Positions 27,002 through 42,000 of a stretch of 64,000 bases of DNA are shown one piece after another. Each line of letters starts with the position of its first letter. The stretch's first letter is position 1. The stretch comes from Meandrina meandrites. Its lineage: Eukaryota > Cnidaria > Anthozoa > Scleractinia > Meandrinidae. The stretch is from positions 25,223,937 through 25,287,936 of the forward strand of contig OY855905.1 of assembly GCA_963693305.1 (NCBI GenBank), read 5' to 3'. The position numbers and the translations under genes are program-made. The notes below the pieces were generated by a model. That model saw only the letters and a program-made list of their open reading frames with translations, did not search any database and was not told the DNA's origin.

Positions 27002-30000
27002 GTAACTTTTGGGTTAGTTTCAACAATGCTAAGTTGTTCACATTCTTTGCAACTCTTCATGGTCCTAATTTTTAAAATTACATAAATAAGTTATTTTTCT
27101 TTTCCTTATCGAAGAACAAGAAGAAGATCCAGATCACATTTTCAGTGGCGATGCTGTCCTTTTTACCATAAATGAAGCAACCGAAACGTCACCATCTTGG
27201 TTAGCTTGCAGCAAAAATGACTGCAATTTCTCAAAGCGTCAGACAACGGAAAATGTGTATACTCACGCGAAGAAAGTATTCCACATCTACGGCAAGGGAA
27301 GACTTACAACAAATGACCCTATCCGCTACGGAGACGAAGTGGCACTGTTCTACAGGGTGAATGACGACGGAGACGGCTTGTGGTTGGGCTGTGCAACAGG
27401 AAGGAAACGCTGTGGACTGGGAACCTGTCCCGGATTGCCACATTTAAACCACTGGATGTGGAACAGCAAACATTCATGCGATGAGAACAAGTTTGTTGTA
27501 ACTGGAAATATGGGTCTCCAGAATGGTACCTTATCAGGACATCCCGTTAAAATTGAACACCAAATAAAGCTGGTCAAGAAATCAAACTATCTATCGATTA
27601 CAAGTGGAAAGAGAAATATGGGTGAAAATTCATCAATGGTAATAGAAACGCCTTTCCTTGACAATTTTGGGAACTGGGTGATCACCAAAGGTACGTACAA
27701 TGAACAAGCCAAAACCTTTTTGGGTCCTGAACGGGTTAGCTACAGAAAAAAGCCCACGCGAAATAGATGTTAGAATTTCATTTAGTTTTTGCTAGTTAAG
27801 CGTGTCTTGTTGATCGTATCAGTTGTGATGATTCTCTCTTCCAAATGTTAACACTTGTTATCAAAATTTCCGCGTTTTGCGTCCTTAAAAAAGTTATGAT
27901 AATAAAAAAACTATTACGTCACGTAGTTACTTAATGTATTTTGAATTTAATAGCTTTTGATACAGTATAGGTAAAGCCTGCGTCGAGGCAAGTGGCCCTT
28001 ACCGCCGGAACATATCCCGGTTGCCAAAGTATTAAGCGGCTGGGAGTATTTGTGCTCCCTCCTGGATAGGATGCTGGTCCATGGCATTATGTGCCGATAA
28101 ACACAGCGCAATGACAAGAACACAACACAACGACCCCAGACAGGGTTCGAACCCGGACCGTTCGATCTGGCACCACTTGTTCAAAGGATGAATAACGCTA
28201 TCCACCGGATAAATCCCAATCCATTATCAACACTTATCCACAGGAAAAATTCTTACTGTATCTTCGATCGGAAATCCGTGGGCCACAGGTTTGTCCGTCA
28301 GTCGCAAGACTGTTATGTGCAACCCTCGCTAAACACTGTAGAATTTTTTAAAGCGATTTATCCGGTGGATAGCGCTATGATAATCCAGCGTGTGAACAAC
28401 TGGAGCCTGGAGTCCAGCGCGCTAACCATTAGGCCACTGCGCCTAGCATAGTGCATGTGTTAAATTACTCTCGCAATTCTTTTATTTCCAGATATGATTG
28501 GCAAGTGTGGAAATAAGCATTATGATGTCCGTTATAACGTGTGTGATAGATGTGGTTCTAAACCTTATGTTCGTCACAAACACGAAACCTGGCGATGTTG
28601 TGCTGGAGAGAAGCCCTATAATACCAAAACATCTCTCTGCTGTGGTGGAAGTGTTAGCCTTTTGTACAATTTGCACAGAAGTGCAAAGGAGGCCAGATGT
28701 TGTAGTAATGTAGCTTTCTTTCCTGACAAACAGGTTTGTTGTCAAGGTAAGATCATATATTTTTCTTTCTTTAGCTGTTTGTCTTCTTGTAACTACTATT
28801 TAACGTATTATGAAATATTTCATACCAATGAAAATGACTAAACGGTTATAAAGCAGAACTATCTTTTTATATTTCTACAACGATTTTTTTAACCTTTAAG
28901 AAAAAGTCCGCGACCTTCCTGGACAAGACACGGATGCTGATGATACTACCGTGCAGTGTTGTGGGAGTGAACCTTACTTAGCAACCCATGGAATCTGTTG
29001 TAATGATGTTATTACACCATTCTACCCATTGAAGATGGACAACAAAGACGCTTTGGAATGTTGTGATGACCAAGGGTTCAATAAACGTACAAGTTTTTGT
29101 TACTCTTGTGGCGAAAAGAAACACGTTTTGCCGCTCAGTGAGAAACAATTGTGGAGTTGCTGTAAAAACAAGGAAATATACAAAAATGAAGAATCCAGGT
29201 GTTGTCACTATGGACTGGAAAAAGGGACACAATGTAAGTTCTCTGTTTATTCATTGCTATACCGAGATTGACAGTTTGATAACTGTCTGAAAACAAGAAA
29301 ACCATTATCATAAAATGTTTCGCTCCGGAGGCGGAGAGAATCGTGAATCTAAGTAAGCTAAACGACTCACAGATTCTACAAGGCTAAGGTTTATTATGCG
29401 AGCTGTTACAGCGATCCTGTATGGTAGGACGTGTCGGGGCGAACGCGCTAGTAGGTTCTGAGTTAAGCAGCAATAATCTGAGGTTTTCCCGATATTACCC
29501 GAAGTTACCCTTGGAGCCTAAATAGATTTTACATGTGTTTGGGTTTTTAAAGGTATCGTCACGAGACAGCTAAGCGAAAAACCATTGGACGTAAATGCGG
29601 TTAAAAAAGGAAATAAAGAGAATTCTACGGAATGAAAAACAGAGCACACAGGTGCCGTTACAAAATGTATTTGGCTGCCAACTTATTAAAAAAAAAAACA
29701 ACAAATCATAAGCAGCATAGTCATAAGCCACTTACACCGCATGTTCGATTCAATGCATATGTGAATGAAAGAGAGAATTTGAACAAAAATATTTCTCCTA
29801 ATCACGTTAGTTCTTCTATTTTGAGGATTTGTTTGTAACCCGTTATCTCATGGATTAAGTGACCATGAAATGAATAACGCTCACTCACTGCATTCTCTTA
29901 CAAAATTAATTTCCGCATTAAACCGGTTTTAACCCAAATCATCCATGAGCTGGCTCACAGGAGTCTTTGATAACCTTATTGATTAAAGCCCGCAATGCAA

Positions 30001-33000
30001 CTCTATCGCTTAGCCCGCTTGCCGACTCGGTCTCACGGCTTCACCGGTCGTGCGTGCCACCCAAAGGTAAACCTGTTTCGCTAGGTTCTCAAAATTGTTG
30101 ATGTCATTACAATAACAAGCAATGCAAAATGTATTATATTAACAAGTGTGTGTTTTTGGTTTAACGCCTACGAGGTTAAGGGCGGTTTGAATTAAGACAT
30201 TTGCATGCAAAATAAACTCAATACTAATTGGCCTCAGTTTCATGTTTTATCTAAATGTTAGTGTAGCAAAACTAAACAAGATAACAAGGAAGATCATGTG
30301 AAAATAAGTCATTATGTAGTTTATGAGAAAAATGTACATGTAGACATATTTTTTGTTTGTTTTCATTTAGGTAAGTGTCTGTTTCAGAACAACACGTACC
30401 TTTCTGGGCAGCGTTTCTTAGATGGGTCAGCCTCTACGTCTTGTCGTTCTTGCGTTTGTAACGATGGAGACCCCGTTTGTGACACGGTTGTATCCTGTCC
30501 GTCTAGAATACCCAGTGAATGTACCTTTTCCCCTGCAAATGATGAGTGTTGTCCAATTTTTCAATGCTTCAATAGTGGTAAGTGATCAGGATTTGTAATG
30601 ACAAAAATAATTGTATTAAAAATGGTAAGGTTTACAACGAAACAAAGCTACAGTCAGTGAAAAAGTCTAGAACTGAATTCTCTTCTTGACAAAGGAATTT
30701 GAACAGACTTTAGCAGCAAGAACTTTTTAGGTGCATTAAGTTAAAATAATATCACGGAAACGCGTTCTTCACATATTGGGTTAGACGTAATGTTCAGTTT
30801 AAGCTAGCTAAAACTTTTAATAAATCTTTAATGGAAGTTGTTGCATTACATCAGTTATTGTCACTAACACCGTTTCGGTTGTGTAGTGAAAATATTTTTT
30901 TTTGCAATTTAGAAATTCACAACTACAAGCTGTTCCTTAGACGAAAGTCCCATGTGTCCTTAGTAACAGCCATTCCCGAGATGACCGCGATGACCATCTC
31001 CTTCTGGATGAAAACTCAACAGGATAGTGAAGGAACAGCTCTTTCTTACGCAACTCGAAGTCAAGTTGACGAAATAGTCATCAAGACACATCCCAGTGTG
31101 AGGGTGATCCTCAAGGGTTCTTCCCAGGGTGATGAAAGGGACTTGGACTTAAACGATGGACACTGGCATTTCTTGTGGATCACGTGGGAGTCCTCTACTG
31201 GCCATTTGTACATCCGTGAAGGGACAAGTACCATCGGTCCTCTGACTTATACTCGAACATCACTAGAGGGGGGTGGATACCTTGTACTTGGACAACGACA
31301 GCAAACCCAGAAACAGTTTATCGAAGCAAAAGCCTTCGTGGGCGAAATTTCCCATGTAAACATATGGAACGAAAAGAGAACAGATTTTGATGTGATGCGA
31401 AAGGACTGCATTGGCTTACACGCTGGCACTATATTTCACTTGTCAGATGATACACTTGACTCCCATCAAAGTGCGTCTATTATCGCGGCGGATACCTGTC
31501 CAGGTGTGCTATCATGTTTATTGACGTTTTCTGTCAATTCTTCACATGTATGACACTTTAGAAAACACTAATTTTTAAATCCAGGTAAGATATATTCGTC
31601 ACTGTATGTTATAAATGTCAACTAATGATTTTCTTATTTTTGTTTCTTCTGAATTAAGACATGGCTTTACAGTTCCGTAACAAAGGGGTCGATGACTTTG
31701 TCAGAATATCGGGCATGCGCAGTTTGACGGCGTTCACTGTGTGTCTGTGGATGAGTTCGAGTGACAGTCAAGGAAGTCCTTTCAGTTATGCTGTATCAGG
31801 CCAGGATAATGAGCTGCTCATATACTGCAACAAATATTTTGAATTGAACATCGGTGGCGAAAGCAGGTACAGAGAGAACGAATTAATTGTGTGCAACATA
31901 TAATTTAGCTTGTTTTGATTTGCTGACTGACTAGTGGCATATCCTGTCCTGGAAAGAGTAAGCGAAATGTACCTGTTCATTTGATAGGAAAAATTATGTC
32001 AGTTAGCACAAATTCAATATTTCAGCCCAGAAAAGAACATCGGAGTACAATAAAAGAAGCTTCGGGCTAGAAATAAAGTGGTGATCTGAACGAAGACGTA
32101 TAGCTTGTCAGCGATCATACCTGTATAGCCTTTTTACTGGCACTTTGTCTATGAGATTTAACAGCTACACGAACAATACAAACATAAGGCGTTCAAATTT
32201 TTACAGGGGAACATCAGTAACGCCTAACGACGGCGTGTGGCACCATATCTGTGTATCGTGGGAAAGCAGTTCGGGATCATGGAAATTCTACAAAGATGGT
32301 GAGGTTAAAGAGGAAGGCACGAACTTCAAGAGGGGGCATACGATTACACAAGGTGGCTCCTTGGTGCTGGGGCAGGAGCAAGATTCGGTCGGTGGTGACT
32401 ATGACGCCGACCAATCATTCAAAGGAACGTTATTGAATGTCAACTTGTGGGATAAGGTTCTTTCTCCTACAGAAATCGAGGAGATGTCAACATCATGTCT
32501 GCTAAATGAATGGAATGCCGGAAACGTTTACAAATGGCGACATTTCGTCTGGGAATCCGAAACAAGACTTGTAAAACAATCCACTTGTGAGCCGCTGGGA
32601 ACTGGTAGGTGACATTTCACGACTAAGAGGTTTTATAAATGTTCAAATCACAGCGTCAAGAATTTTCGATATTTGTTTTGAATGGGGAAGGATTTTGGTA
32701 GGGAAGAGGTAAAAATTATTTTAACTCAATGTTCTCCTTGTTTATTCTAACGAGTCAGGCTTTTTATCACGCCATTATTAGAGCAAGACAACTTGAATAA
32801 ATAAATATCTTTTATCAAGATTTCGAGAGAAATAATTAAGTGAAAGATCCGACCGGGATTGTTCGCTCACTGTAAAACAAAGGCATTTAGTTTTCGTTCC
32901 AAAATCAACCAATTAGATTGCCGCTTTCTTTTTTTTTCCTTTCCGACCAACCGACCCAAAATCAGAAAACGCATTCGACAATAAACGAAAACAAAAGAAG

Positions 33001-36000
33001 ATGGCCTAATACTTATTATTAAATTCTCAACCTCGGATAATGCAATTCTAGCTTTCTGATTGGTCCACTAGATCTCGGTTATCAGCCATTATACCTGCGT
33101 TTGACCTTATATGGGAAACGAGTGCGGCAAGTGCCGCTCAGTTTAAAAATTTTCCTGCGGGAAGCGAAAGTTCCTTCAGAAAAATGGCAAATTTGACGAG
33201 GTTTATAAGCTAATACAAGAAATAATCGACAGTGCCTTCCCTAAAACCACACTGAAATACCACAAAATGCCATAGTTGACTCAACTACGTAAAACTGAAA
33301 GGATTGATGCGAAATGTTTAATTAAAAATACTTGTAAATGTACAACAAGAGCGACTAAACGAAGAAGAAAAGCAGAAAATAATTTACGGGAAGACCAGAA
33401 AACTGACACAATTTCATTCAGTGTTAGACGTAAATGTGGCTCAGCACTTCAGTTAAGTTTGTTACCTTTCAATCTTGATCTTGTCCTTTTATACTTCAAT
33501 AAACTTCATCGAATCTGAGTGCAATTTCGCTTCAGCATAATGTAGTAGTCTTGATGACAGCCGTGGAGCCGTAAACAAGTACAATATGTAAACACTTGCT
33601 TCGCTTGTCTTGCACGAGGCGTATAATTTCCAGGAAAGCTATTGCTTCGGATCTCCCGTAAACCTTAATTGTTGTCACAATTTTTCAGGAAGAAAAGACG
33701 ATTTACGAGGAGATTTTTCGAGGAAAATCTTCAGAAGAAAACTCTCTCGCTCGCTTTCCTCGCGTGTTTCATTCAACTCAAAAAGTGAACACCGCGCCAC
33801 AAATTTTCCCGCCTCCTCATACTATCACTTCGTTTACATCAAAATGAAATGTCCAGTTGATTTATACTAAAGAAGAATTTAATAAAACAATTATTCCATT
33901 CGCCCTTGTTGGATACGAGTGGTTATAGCCAACTCGGCGCTTCGCGCCTCGTTGGCTATTTACCACCTCGTATCCAACGCGGGCTCATGGAATAATTGTT
34001 AATTATATGGCCGTGTCTCAAAAAGACTGGGAACTACCAAATTCGCGAATTTGATTGGCTAAAATCGATATTGACCGCGGTCAAGATTTTCCCATCCAGA
34101 TCTAGATCGGTTGCACTTACGTTGAGAAGTTTACAAAAAAAAATGCAAAAACGTGGACTTTTTTCTGCTAAAAAAATTATTCTTTAGTATAAATCAACTG
34201 GACATTTCATTTTGATGTAAAGGAAGTGATAGTATGACGAGGCGGGAAAATTTGTGGCGCGGTGTTCACTTCTTGAGTTGAATGAAACACGCGAGGAAAG
34301 CGAGCGAGAGAGTTTTCTTCTGAAGATTTTCCTCGGACAACCTCCTCGTAAATCGTCTTTTCATCCTGGAAAATTGTGTCAACAATTAAGGTTTACGGGA
34401 AGATCTAAAGCAATAGATTTTCTGGAAATTATACGCCTTGCCCAAGACGAGCGAAGCAAGTGTTTACATGTTGTCCTTGTTTACGGCTCCACGGCTGTCA
34501 TCAAGACTACTACATTATGAAGTTCATTGAAGTATAAAAGGACAAGATCAAGATTGAAAGGTAACAAACTTAACTGAAGTGCTGAGCCTAATTTTACGTC
34601 GAGCACTGAATGAAATTGTGTCAGTTTTCTGGTCTTCCCGTAAATTATTTGCTGCTTTTCTTCTTCGACCAGTCGCTCTTGTTGTACGTTTACAAGAGTT
34701 TTTAATTAAACATTTCGCATCAATCCTTTCAGTTTTACGTAGTCGAGTCAACTATGGCATTTTTGTGTTATTTGTGTGGTTTTAGGGAAGGCACTGTCGA
34801 TTATTGACGCGAAAAAAGGTTAACAAGAACGAGCAAACTTTGGCAAATTTTCGTTCAGTTCGCAGGCACGAAATCAAAACACCAGCTAGAAATGAATATG
34901 CGAGGTAATTGCAAGGTGAGATGTTAAAAGCACTAAACACGATTAAAAGCAACTAAAATACCCGTAAGAATATTCTATCAGTCGATTAAAGAGGCTAGAG
35001 AAGTTGAAAACGTACCTGCCGGTGATATCGACCTTCTCTTGTTCTAATTTTTCCGCGATGGCCGTTCACTAGCAACATGTCAGCGAGTATGGCGAACCGA
35101 AGCGAATTTTTCAGCTAGAAAGGTTTCCTAGTTTAGCCATATAATAAACATCTTATTAACCGAGCTTAGTCGGTCTGTATGGGAGAATCTTGACCTCGAT
35201 CAAGATTCACTGCGTTCGGTCTGTACTCACGACCTCGGTCAAGATTCTCCCATACAGACCTTCTGCTCGGTTAATAAGAGCTAATTAAACAGTGTATCAC
35301 ACATAACGAAATTATAAAATAAGTTGGCTGAGATAAAATCCATCAACCTACTAGATAAGTTGTGTTTTCATGCTTTATTTGGCAAACTAATACCTGTTTT
35401 TCACATCTCTCCAGACAATGCTTTCCATTTTCCAAAGAAGGGAATCAATGACGTTGTCAAAATCTCTGGCATGCGCAGTTTGACGGCGTTCACAGTGTGT
35501 CTGTGGATGAATTCGAGTAACACTCAAGGGACTCTTCTCAGTTACGCTGTATCAGGCCAGGGTAATGATAACGAGCTGGTTATCGACTACAACGGAAATC
35601 TTAGGCTGTTAATCGATAACACAAACAGGTAACGTAAATGATAAAGATGAATTTTTTCATTTGTCACGAACGTGTAACAAAGTCCCCGACGGGAAACGAA
35701 CCCATGGCCTTCCAGATACCGGTTGGGCGCTCTAGCACTGAGTTACGAAAGACTCTTGGTGAGCTAGGCGTTCTGCAACTGCTAGGAACAGCAATGCCAA
35801 AAGCATCAAATAAACGAGCTGAATAACAATTACCTTGAATATAAATATTAAAATAGTTAACACCGACTTTCCACATTTGGCGATACCGTCATTAGTATTA
35901 AAAACACCCAAGAAACTCTGGGAAAAGGCTGGCTCTTGTAACAACGATTTTACCTCCGATCCCCATTCTTGAATGGCTGCAAAAACAACCAACAACTACT

Positions 36001-39000
36001 AACCATTTTTAGGACTACGGAATGGGTTCTTCCTTACAAAGTTCGCTTTTAAGGTGGTCTACAACGTTGAAATGTCTAATTCAAACACCATTTGGCTGCA
36101 ACATTCAGATTCAACGCTGACTTTTTTCTCCAACGGAGATTTGAGAAACTCTGCTGTCGTTTTTTCCCCACAAAATTTAACAACAGGCTAACACGAATCT
36201 TACATGGAGGGCCTCTTGACTGCACCAAATGTTCTATAACGTTCAGGAAATGCTGCTTTCGATTAAGGTTAATTCAACGCACTAACAAGCTCGAGTACAA
36301 GTAATGCTGAATAAAATTGAGAATATATAATAGAGCATCGAAACGATTTACTTTATTTTACTAAAAGTTATGAACAATTATCTACAGAGATACATCAGTT
36401 ACCGCCTTTAACGGCGTATGGCATCACATTTGCGTAACTTGGGAGAAAAACCAAGGATCATGGAAATTCTACAAGAATGGCGACCTCAAAGCGCAGGGAA
36501 CAAATTTAAAGAGAGGTTACACGATAAGGTCAGGTGGCACTTTGGTGCTGGGACAAGAGCAAGATTCAGTCGGTGGTGACTTTGATGCCACTCAGTCCTT
36601 CCAAGGAATGTTGTCAAATGTTAACTTATGGGATCAAGAGTTAGATGCTACAAAAATCAGGGATATGTCTTTATCATGTCACCTGGACGAAGCAGCTGAT
36701 CGCAAAGTATACAAATGGCTCGATTTTATCCGTAAAGGCGGAGCAACGGTCATTAAACCATCTCCCTGTACATTGTTGGGGGCAGGTAAGTTCTTGAATA
36801 CAGGGGTGCTTGCCATTTAGCCAACAAATCCGGAAATTTCGGTTGAAAGTCAAATGGAACAGTAATTTTCCGGAAAATCCGTTCGCAAATTGTGGACTAC
36901 CTCCAGAGGTAGTCCTCTTTTTCCGTTCGGAACGGAACGTCGGAAATTTCCTTACCATTTGCACGATTTCCCAGTTCCAGTCTCTCATCAACGGAAAACA
37001 ATAACAGGAAACTGAACTGGTAAACTGAAATGGTAAGCGCCATCTCGTTCGGTTGGTTTGCTGATTTTGGAAAATCCCTTACCATTAATCAATGTTCATT
37101 CCAACCGGTTCCTTCCGACAAATGGTAAGCACCCCAGGTTACTGATTCCACAGGGAGTTTATCCTTGAGGTGCAAACACATAAAAAACCTAGTAAAGAGA
37201 CCTTCAATACACCGATTTTATTCGTGTCAACTACTAGGAGTGATGAAAACTTTTGCGAGGGGGGGGGGGGGGGGGGAGGAATCATTGAAGCTTCTGCACT
37301 TTATAGAGAATCGACCACACCTTCGGAGCCTTCTGTCATATCTTATCGCAAAGGAAAAAGTCAAGCACATTATTAAAGCTCAGCTATACCTTTTTACTTC
37401 GTCTGCATGAGGTACAATATGTATTGGGGGTAAGAAAGCTTCTAAACTGATGCGTTTCTTTCTAATTCTTACATATCTCGTCAGACTATGCTTTCCATTT
37501 TCCGGAAAAAGGAGTCACCGACGTTGTCAAAATCTCGGGCATGCGAAGTTTGACAGCGTTCACGGTTTGTCTGTGGATGAGTTCAAGTAACAGTCAAGGG
37601 ACTCTTTTCAGTTACGCTGTATCAGGCCAGGGAAAGGATAATGAGTTGGTCATCGACTACAACAGATATTTAAGGTTACTGATCGACAATGCAGTCAGGT
37701 AAATATTACAGAGATCATTTTATTAACTTACTTCGGAGCAAGATTCCCGCGCAGTGACCGCGCGGGCATTATGGAGTTGCTAATGTCAATCAAATCGTCA
37801 GTAGAATTGTGCGTTTTGCCGTGAAAAGTGCAAACAAATTTTCGAAGGTAATTTTCGTTATCTTAGAGAGGATTTACGAAATAACAAACGCGCAATCAAA
37901 AGGCAAAAAATTAACAAGAAATACGATGAACGCTACGTAATTTGACCATATTAGAGCTGGAGAACACGAGCAATACGATACTTTACCACAAGGAAGCAGT
38001 AACACACTTTGGAGCAATTGCAACATGACAATAAAATTTAGTGGAAATAAACAAATCGTCATTTCTTTGATGGGTTTACAGGTAATAATCGCAGACATAC
38101 TCATTTCTCGCATTTTTCCTATTCCTTGTTGGGTTCGGACAAATACTACGATAGTTACACAATATTCTACAAAAACCGTTAATAAGGTGTATATAGCCAG
38201 CTTTTATTAATTAGTCACTTAACTGAACTATTTCTCCTGACACAGGGATACTTCCGTCTCTGCCAGCGACGGCGAATGGCACCAAATCTGTGTATCGTGG
38301 GAACGCGGTGCAGGAACATGGAAATTCTACAAAGATGGTGGCCTAATTAAGGAAGGCACGAACTTAAAGAGAGGTCACACTATACGACATGGTGGCACTT
38401 TGGTGCTAGGACAAGAACAAGACTCGGTCGGTGGTGGCTTTGATGCTGATCAATCATTGCAAGGAATGATATCAAACGTCAATGTGTGGGATCACGTACT
38501 TGATCCTGATCAAATCCAAGAGATGTCAGCATCATGTTTGCCAAGGAATGAAGGTGATAATGGAAATGTATACAAATGGCTCGACATCCTCCGAGAAGGA
38601 GAACCACGGCTCATTGAACCATCATCTTGTGAATCGTTTGGAACGGGTGCGTGTGTGATTCCAATACATGTACATATAACATAGCTAAATTTATCAAACA
38701 AACCACTCATTAAAACAATATCGATAACAATGAAAGTAATAAAGATAAAGCCAAAGCCTAAGGAAATTGTGGGGTCAAGTCATTAAACTTTTGATATAAA
38801 ATGAGCGGTCGATTTCTATTGGTTTTTACAATGGCGAGCCGATCAAATACCCATACAAATCGGGCGCGAATATTGTATCGGACTTGCAGAAATGAATACG
38901 AAATGTTTATTGCTTTAAAGCTTCAAAACAGTAAATTGATGTAATCAATTAGTCCCAATCTGTATCAAAATTACAGAGTGCCTATTCTGTATTAAGGTCA

Positions 39001-42000
39001 CTGGCGACAGTTTCCAGCACTTGCCAAGACTTTTAATGGGATTTTAATGGGTCATTATAACGACGCTTTATCAGTTAAAACTACAATCATGGTCCAGTGA
39101 TTGTTATCATTTTTATTTCACAGTAGATTGCCATTGCAACAGTATTACCTCCTAAATACAGCAAATAACTAAAACTAGCTTGGTGACCCCTATTTTTTAT
39201 TATGAAAAGTGATAGGGCATCTGCTTGATACCATAACTGTTGCGTCAACTGAAAAATGTCCGTAGTATTGATCCGTCAAAAATGAGGTACTGACAAATGC
39301 TTGAAACTGTTTTGAGCCACCTTAAGATAACAGTATGCCTAAAGTCTTTATTACTCCACTATTGCGCCATTTTACCACATTAGGTCAAGAAAACACGTAA
39401 AAATGACACGTTATTGCACCGTAGAACAAGACAAAAATACGGACGGGAAGCGGAGCAACAAAATGGCCGGACTGAACGACCCAAACTTAGTGGAATAATA
39501 AATCCCGGGGCATTTTGCTCACTGCGCGAATTATATGTTAAACTACTGAATACGGTGTATGCATTGTGATGTACCTACAGCCATACTTTATCTTTTCTCA
39601 GTATCTCTCATTCAGAAACCAGCTTCCCGTGTTTGACAAAATTGATGACATTTGAAACAGCGTTATTAAATGATCGCTTATTGTTCCTTGCCAATCTAGA
39701 TTACGCTTTCAATTTTCCGGACAAAGGTGTCACTGACGTTGTCAAAATCTCGGGCATGCGAAGTTTGACGGCCTTCACCATTTGTCTGTGGATGAGTTCA
39801 AGTAACACTAAAGGAACTCCTTTCAGTTACGCTGTATCAGGCGAGGGAAATGATAACGAGCTGGTCATCGACTACGACAGATATTTTAGGCTAACCATCG
39901 ACAACACCAACAGGTAACGTAGTCAGGTAACTCGTTACCATTAAGCCCAGGCCAAACGCCTATGAGAGTTTATGAGAGTTGAAACTCTCGCTCACGTTTG
40001 GCCTGAAACTCTCGTGCACTCTCATCGACTCTCTTGCGCTCTCATCGACTTTGAACATGCTCAAATTTTTCATGAGAGTTTTGTGTCGTTTGTAGTCACT
40101 CTTGACGGATTCTCGACGACTCTCATTCCCGTTTGGCGAAAGTTGATGATAGTCGATGAGAGTTGACAAAAACTCACATAAGACTCAACTCTCATCAACT
40201 CTCATTCTCATTTGGCCCAGGCTTTACCTTCATACGATCTTACATTTCACATTGGTTTTTCACATAAACAATGCACTTTGCGCCCATTTAACTCCTCTTT
40301 CGAAGCGAAGGCCACGACGGCCTCCAAGTGATTTTAAGCAGAGGCATAGAAGATCAAGACTGATACTCAAACGCAATTTTGTGATCAGGTAACGTGAATT
40401 ACTACTGCAGGTGGCAGACTCATTGGTAATCTGTATCTATTTTGATTTTCTAAAGAGACACATCAGTTACAGCTAACGACGGTGTATGGCACCACATCTG
40501 TGTATCGTGGGAAAACAATGCCGGATCATGGAAATTCTATAAAAATTGCATCCTGAAAAACGAAGGTACGAACTTAAAAAGAGGTTACACCATTAGGCAA
40601 GGTGGCACTTTGGTACTGGGACAAGAGCAAGACTCGGTCGGTGGTGGCTTTGACACCTCTCAATCCCTTCAGGGAATATTATCAAACGTCAATGTATGGG
40701 ATCACGTACTTTCTGCGGCACAAATCACGGAGATGTCAACCTCTTGTCAGCTGGATGAATGGAATGAAGCGAATGTATACAAATGGACCGACTTTCTTCG
40801 CCAAGGAGGCACAAAGCTACTTAAACCATCTCCCTGTGAGCCATACAAGATTATGGGTAGGTGACACTGTTTATTATACTGTTATGGGCAGATCGAAAAG
40901 GTTTCAAGCTATTTTATAGCTTTATTGACTTTGTCCCTTCGAAATTAACTTCAAATTATTGACAAAGCACTGTTATTGTACTAATCGTTCCTTGAGAGAG
41001 CACCAATAAGACGGTATGTTAGCATAAATCAAGGGAGGATGATCAAAGATAATGACTTTTCCGCGGACCTTTCTCCGAATTTTTTAACAACATTCATCCA
41101 AAGCTGCGGGTTGAAGGATGGCTGCTGATTGGTTCAAAGCTCTTACAAAGAATAGTGCAACAGCCACATCCTCATGCAAATAAAACTAATGGTGACAGTT
41201 TCTTCAGTTGTTATGGCAAAGGCTTGGTTAGAACACTAAATACCAAACACCTTTTATAAATGTGTTATAACGGTTACGTTTTCTCGTTTTTGCGATCTGG
41301 CCACTGAACGTCTAAAGAAAATCATATTTATCAATATCAATTACAGTTGGGGTACCGTAAGAAAAAAGTGGCCAAATACCAAAGGATGATATAAACTCTG
41401 GAGCAAACGTAAATGACTTTGACGTTCTACAGAGAAAGTCTCTTTATAAGAATTAGTTAAAATTTTAAAATTAAAAAGAAAAAACGTTATTCTCTTATTT
41501 TCAAAACAATCGTTGAATTGAGATATGTATATTTTGTTTTCTGTGAGTGTTTTGCACTGTAGACGAGACGGTAAACATGGGTGTAACATGAAACTAAGCT
41601 ACTTAAAGGGATCTGTTCCTTTTTTTGTTATCATTCTAGACCACGCTTTTAATTTCCCGGAAAAAGGAGTCAATGACGTTGTCAAACTCTCAAACATGCG
41701 CGGTTTAACGGCGTTTACCGTTTGTCTATGGATGAGTTCCAGTAACGCTCGAGGAACTCCTTTAAGTTACGCTGTATCACGCCAGGATAACGAGCTGGTC
41801 ATCGACTACAACAGATATTTTAGGATCACCATCGATAACTCAAACAGGTAACTTTAACGTTAAGAAGGTATGGCAGATAATGCGAGAGCGACGTCTAGAG
41901 TATAACGGGGCCTGATTGTCAGTTTTGAAAAGCGAACGACACTGTCCACCTTATAATGAACTGCTTAAAGAATACAACAGATACTTTGACATGCTAATTG

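Noticed and set aside
35684..35769. Functional tRNA gene
   Set aside because: A- and B-box-like motifs are present, but acceptor stem pairing fails; a SINE head is the better reading.
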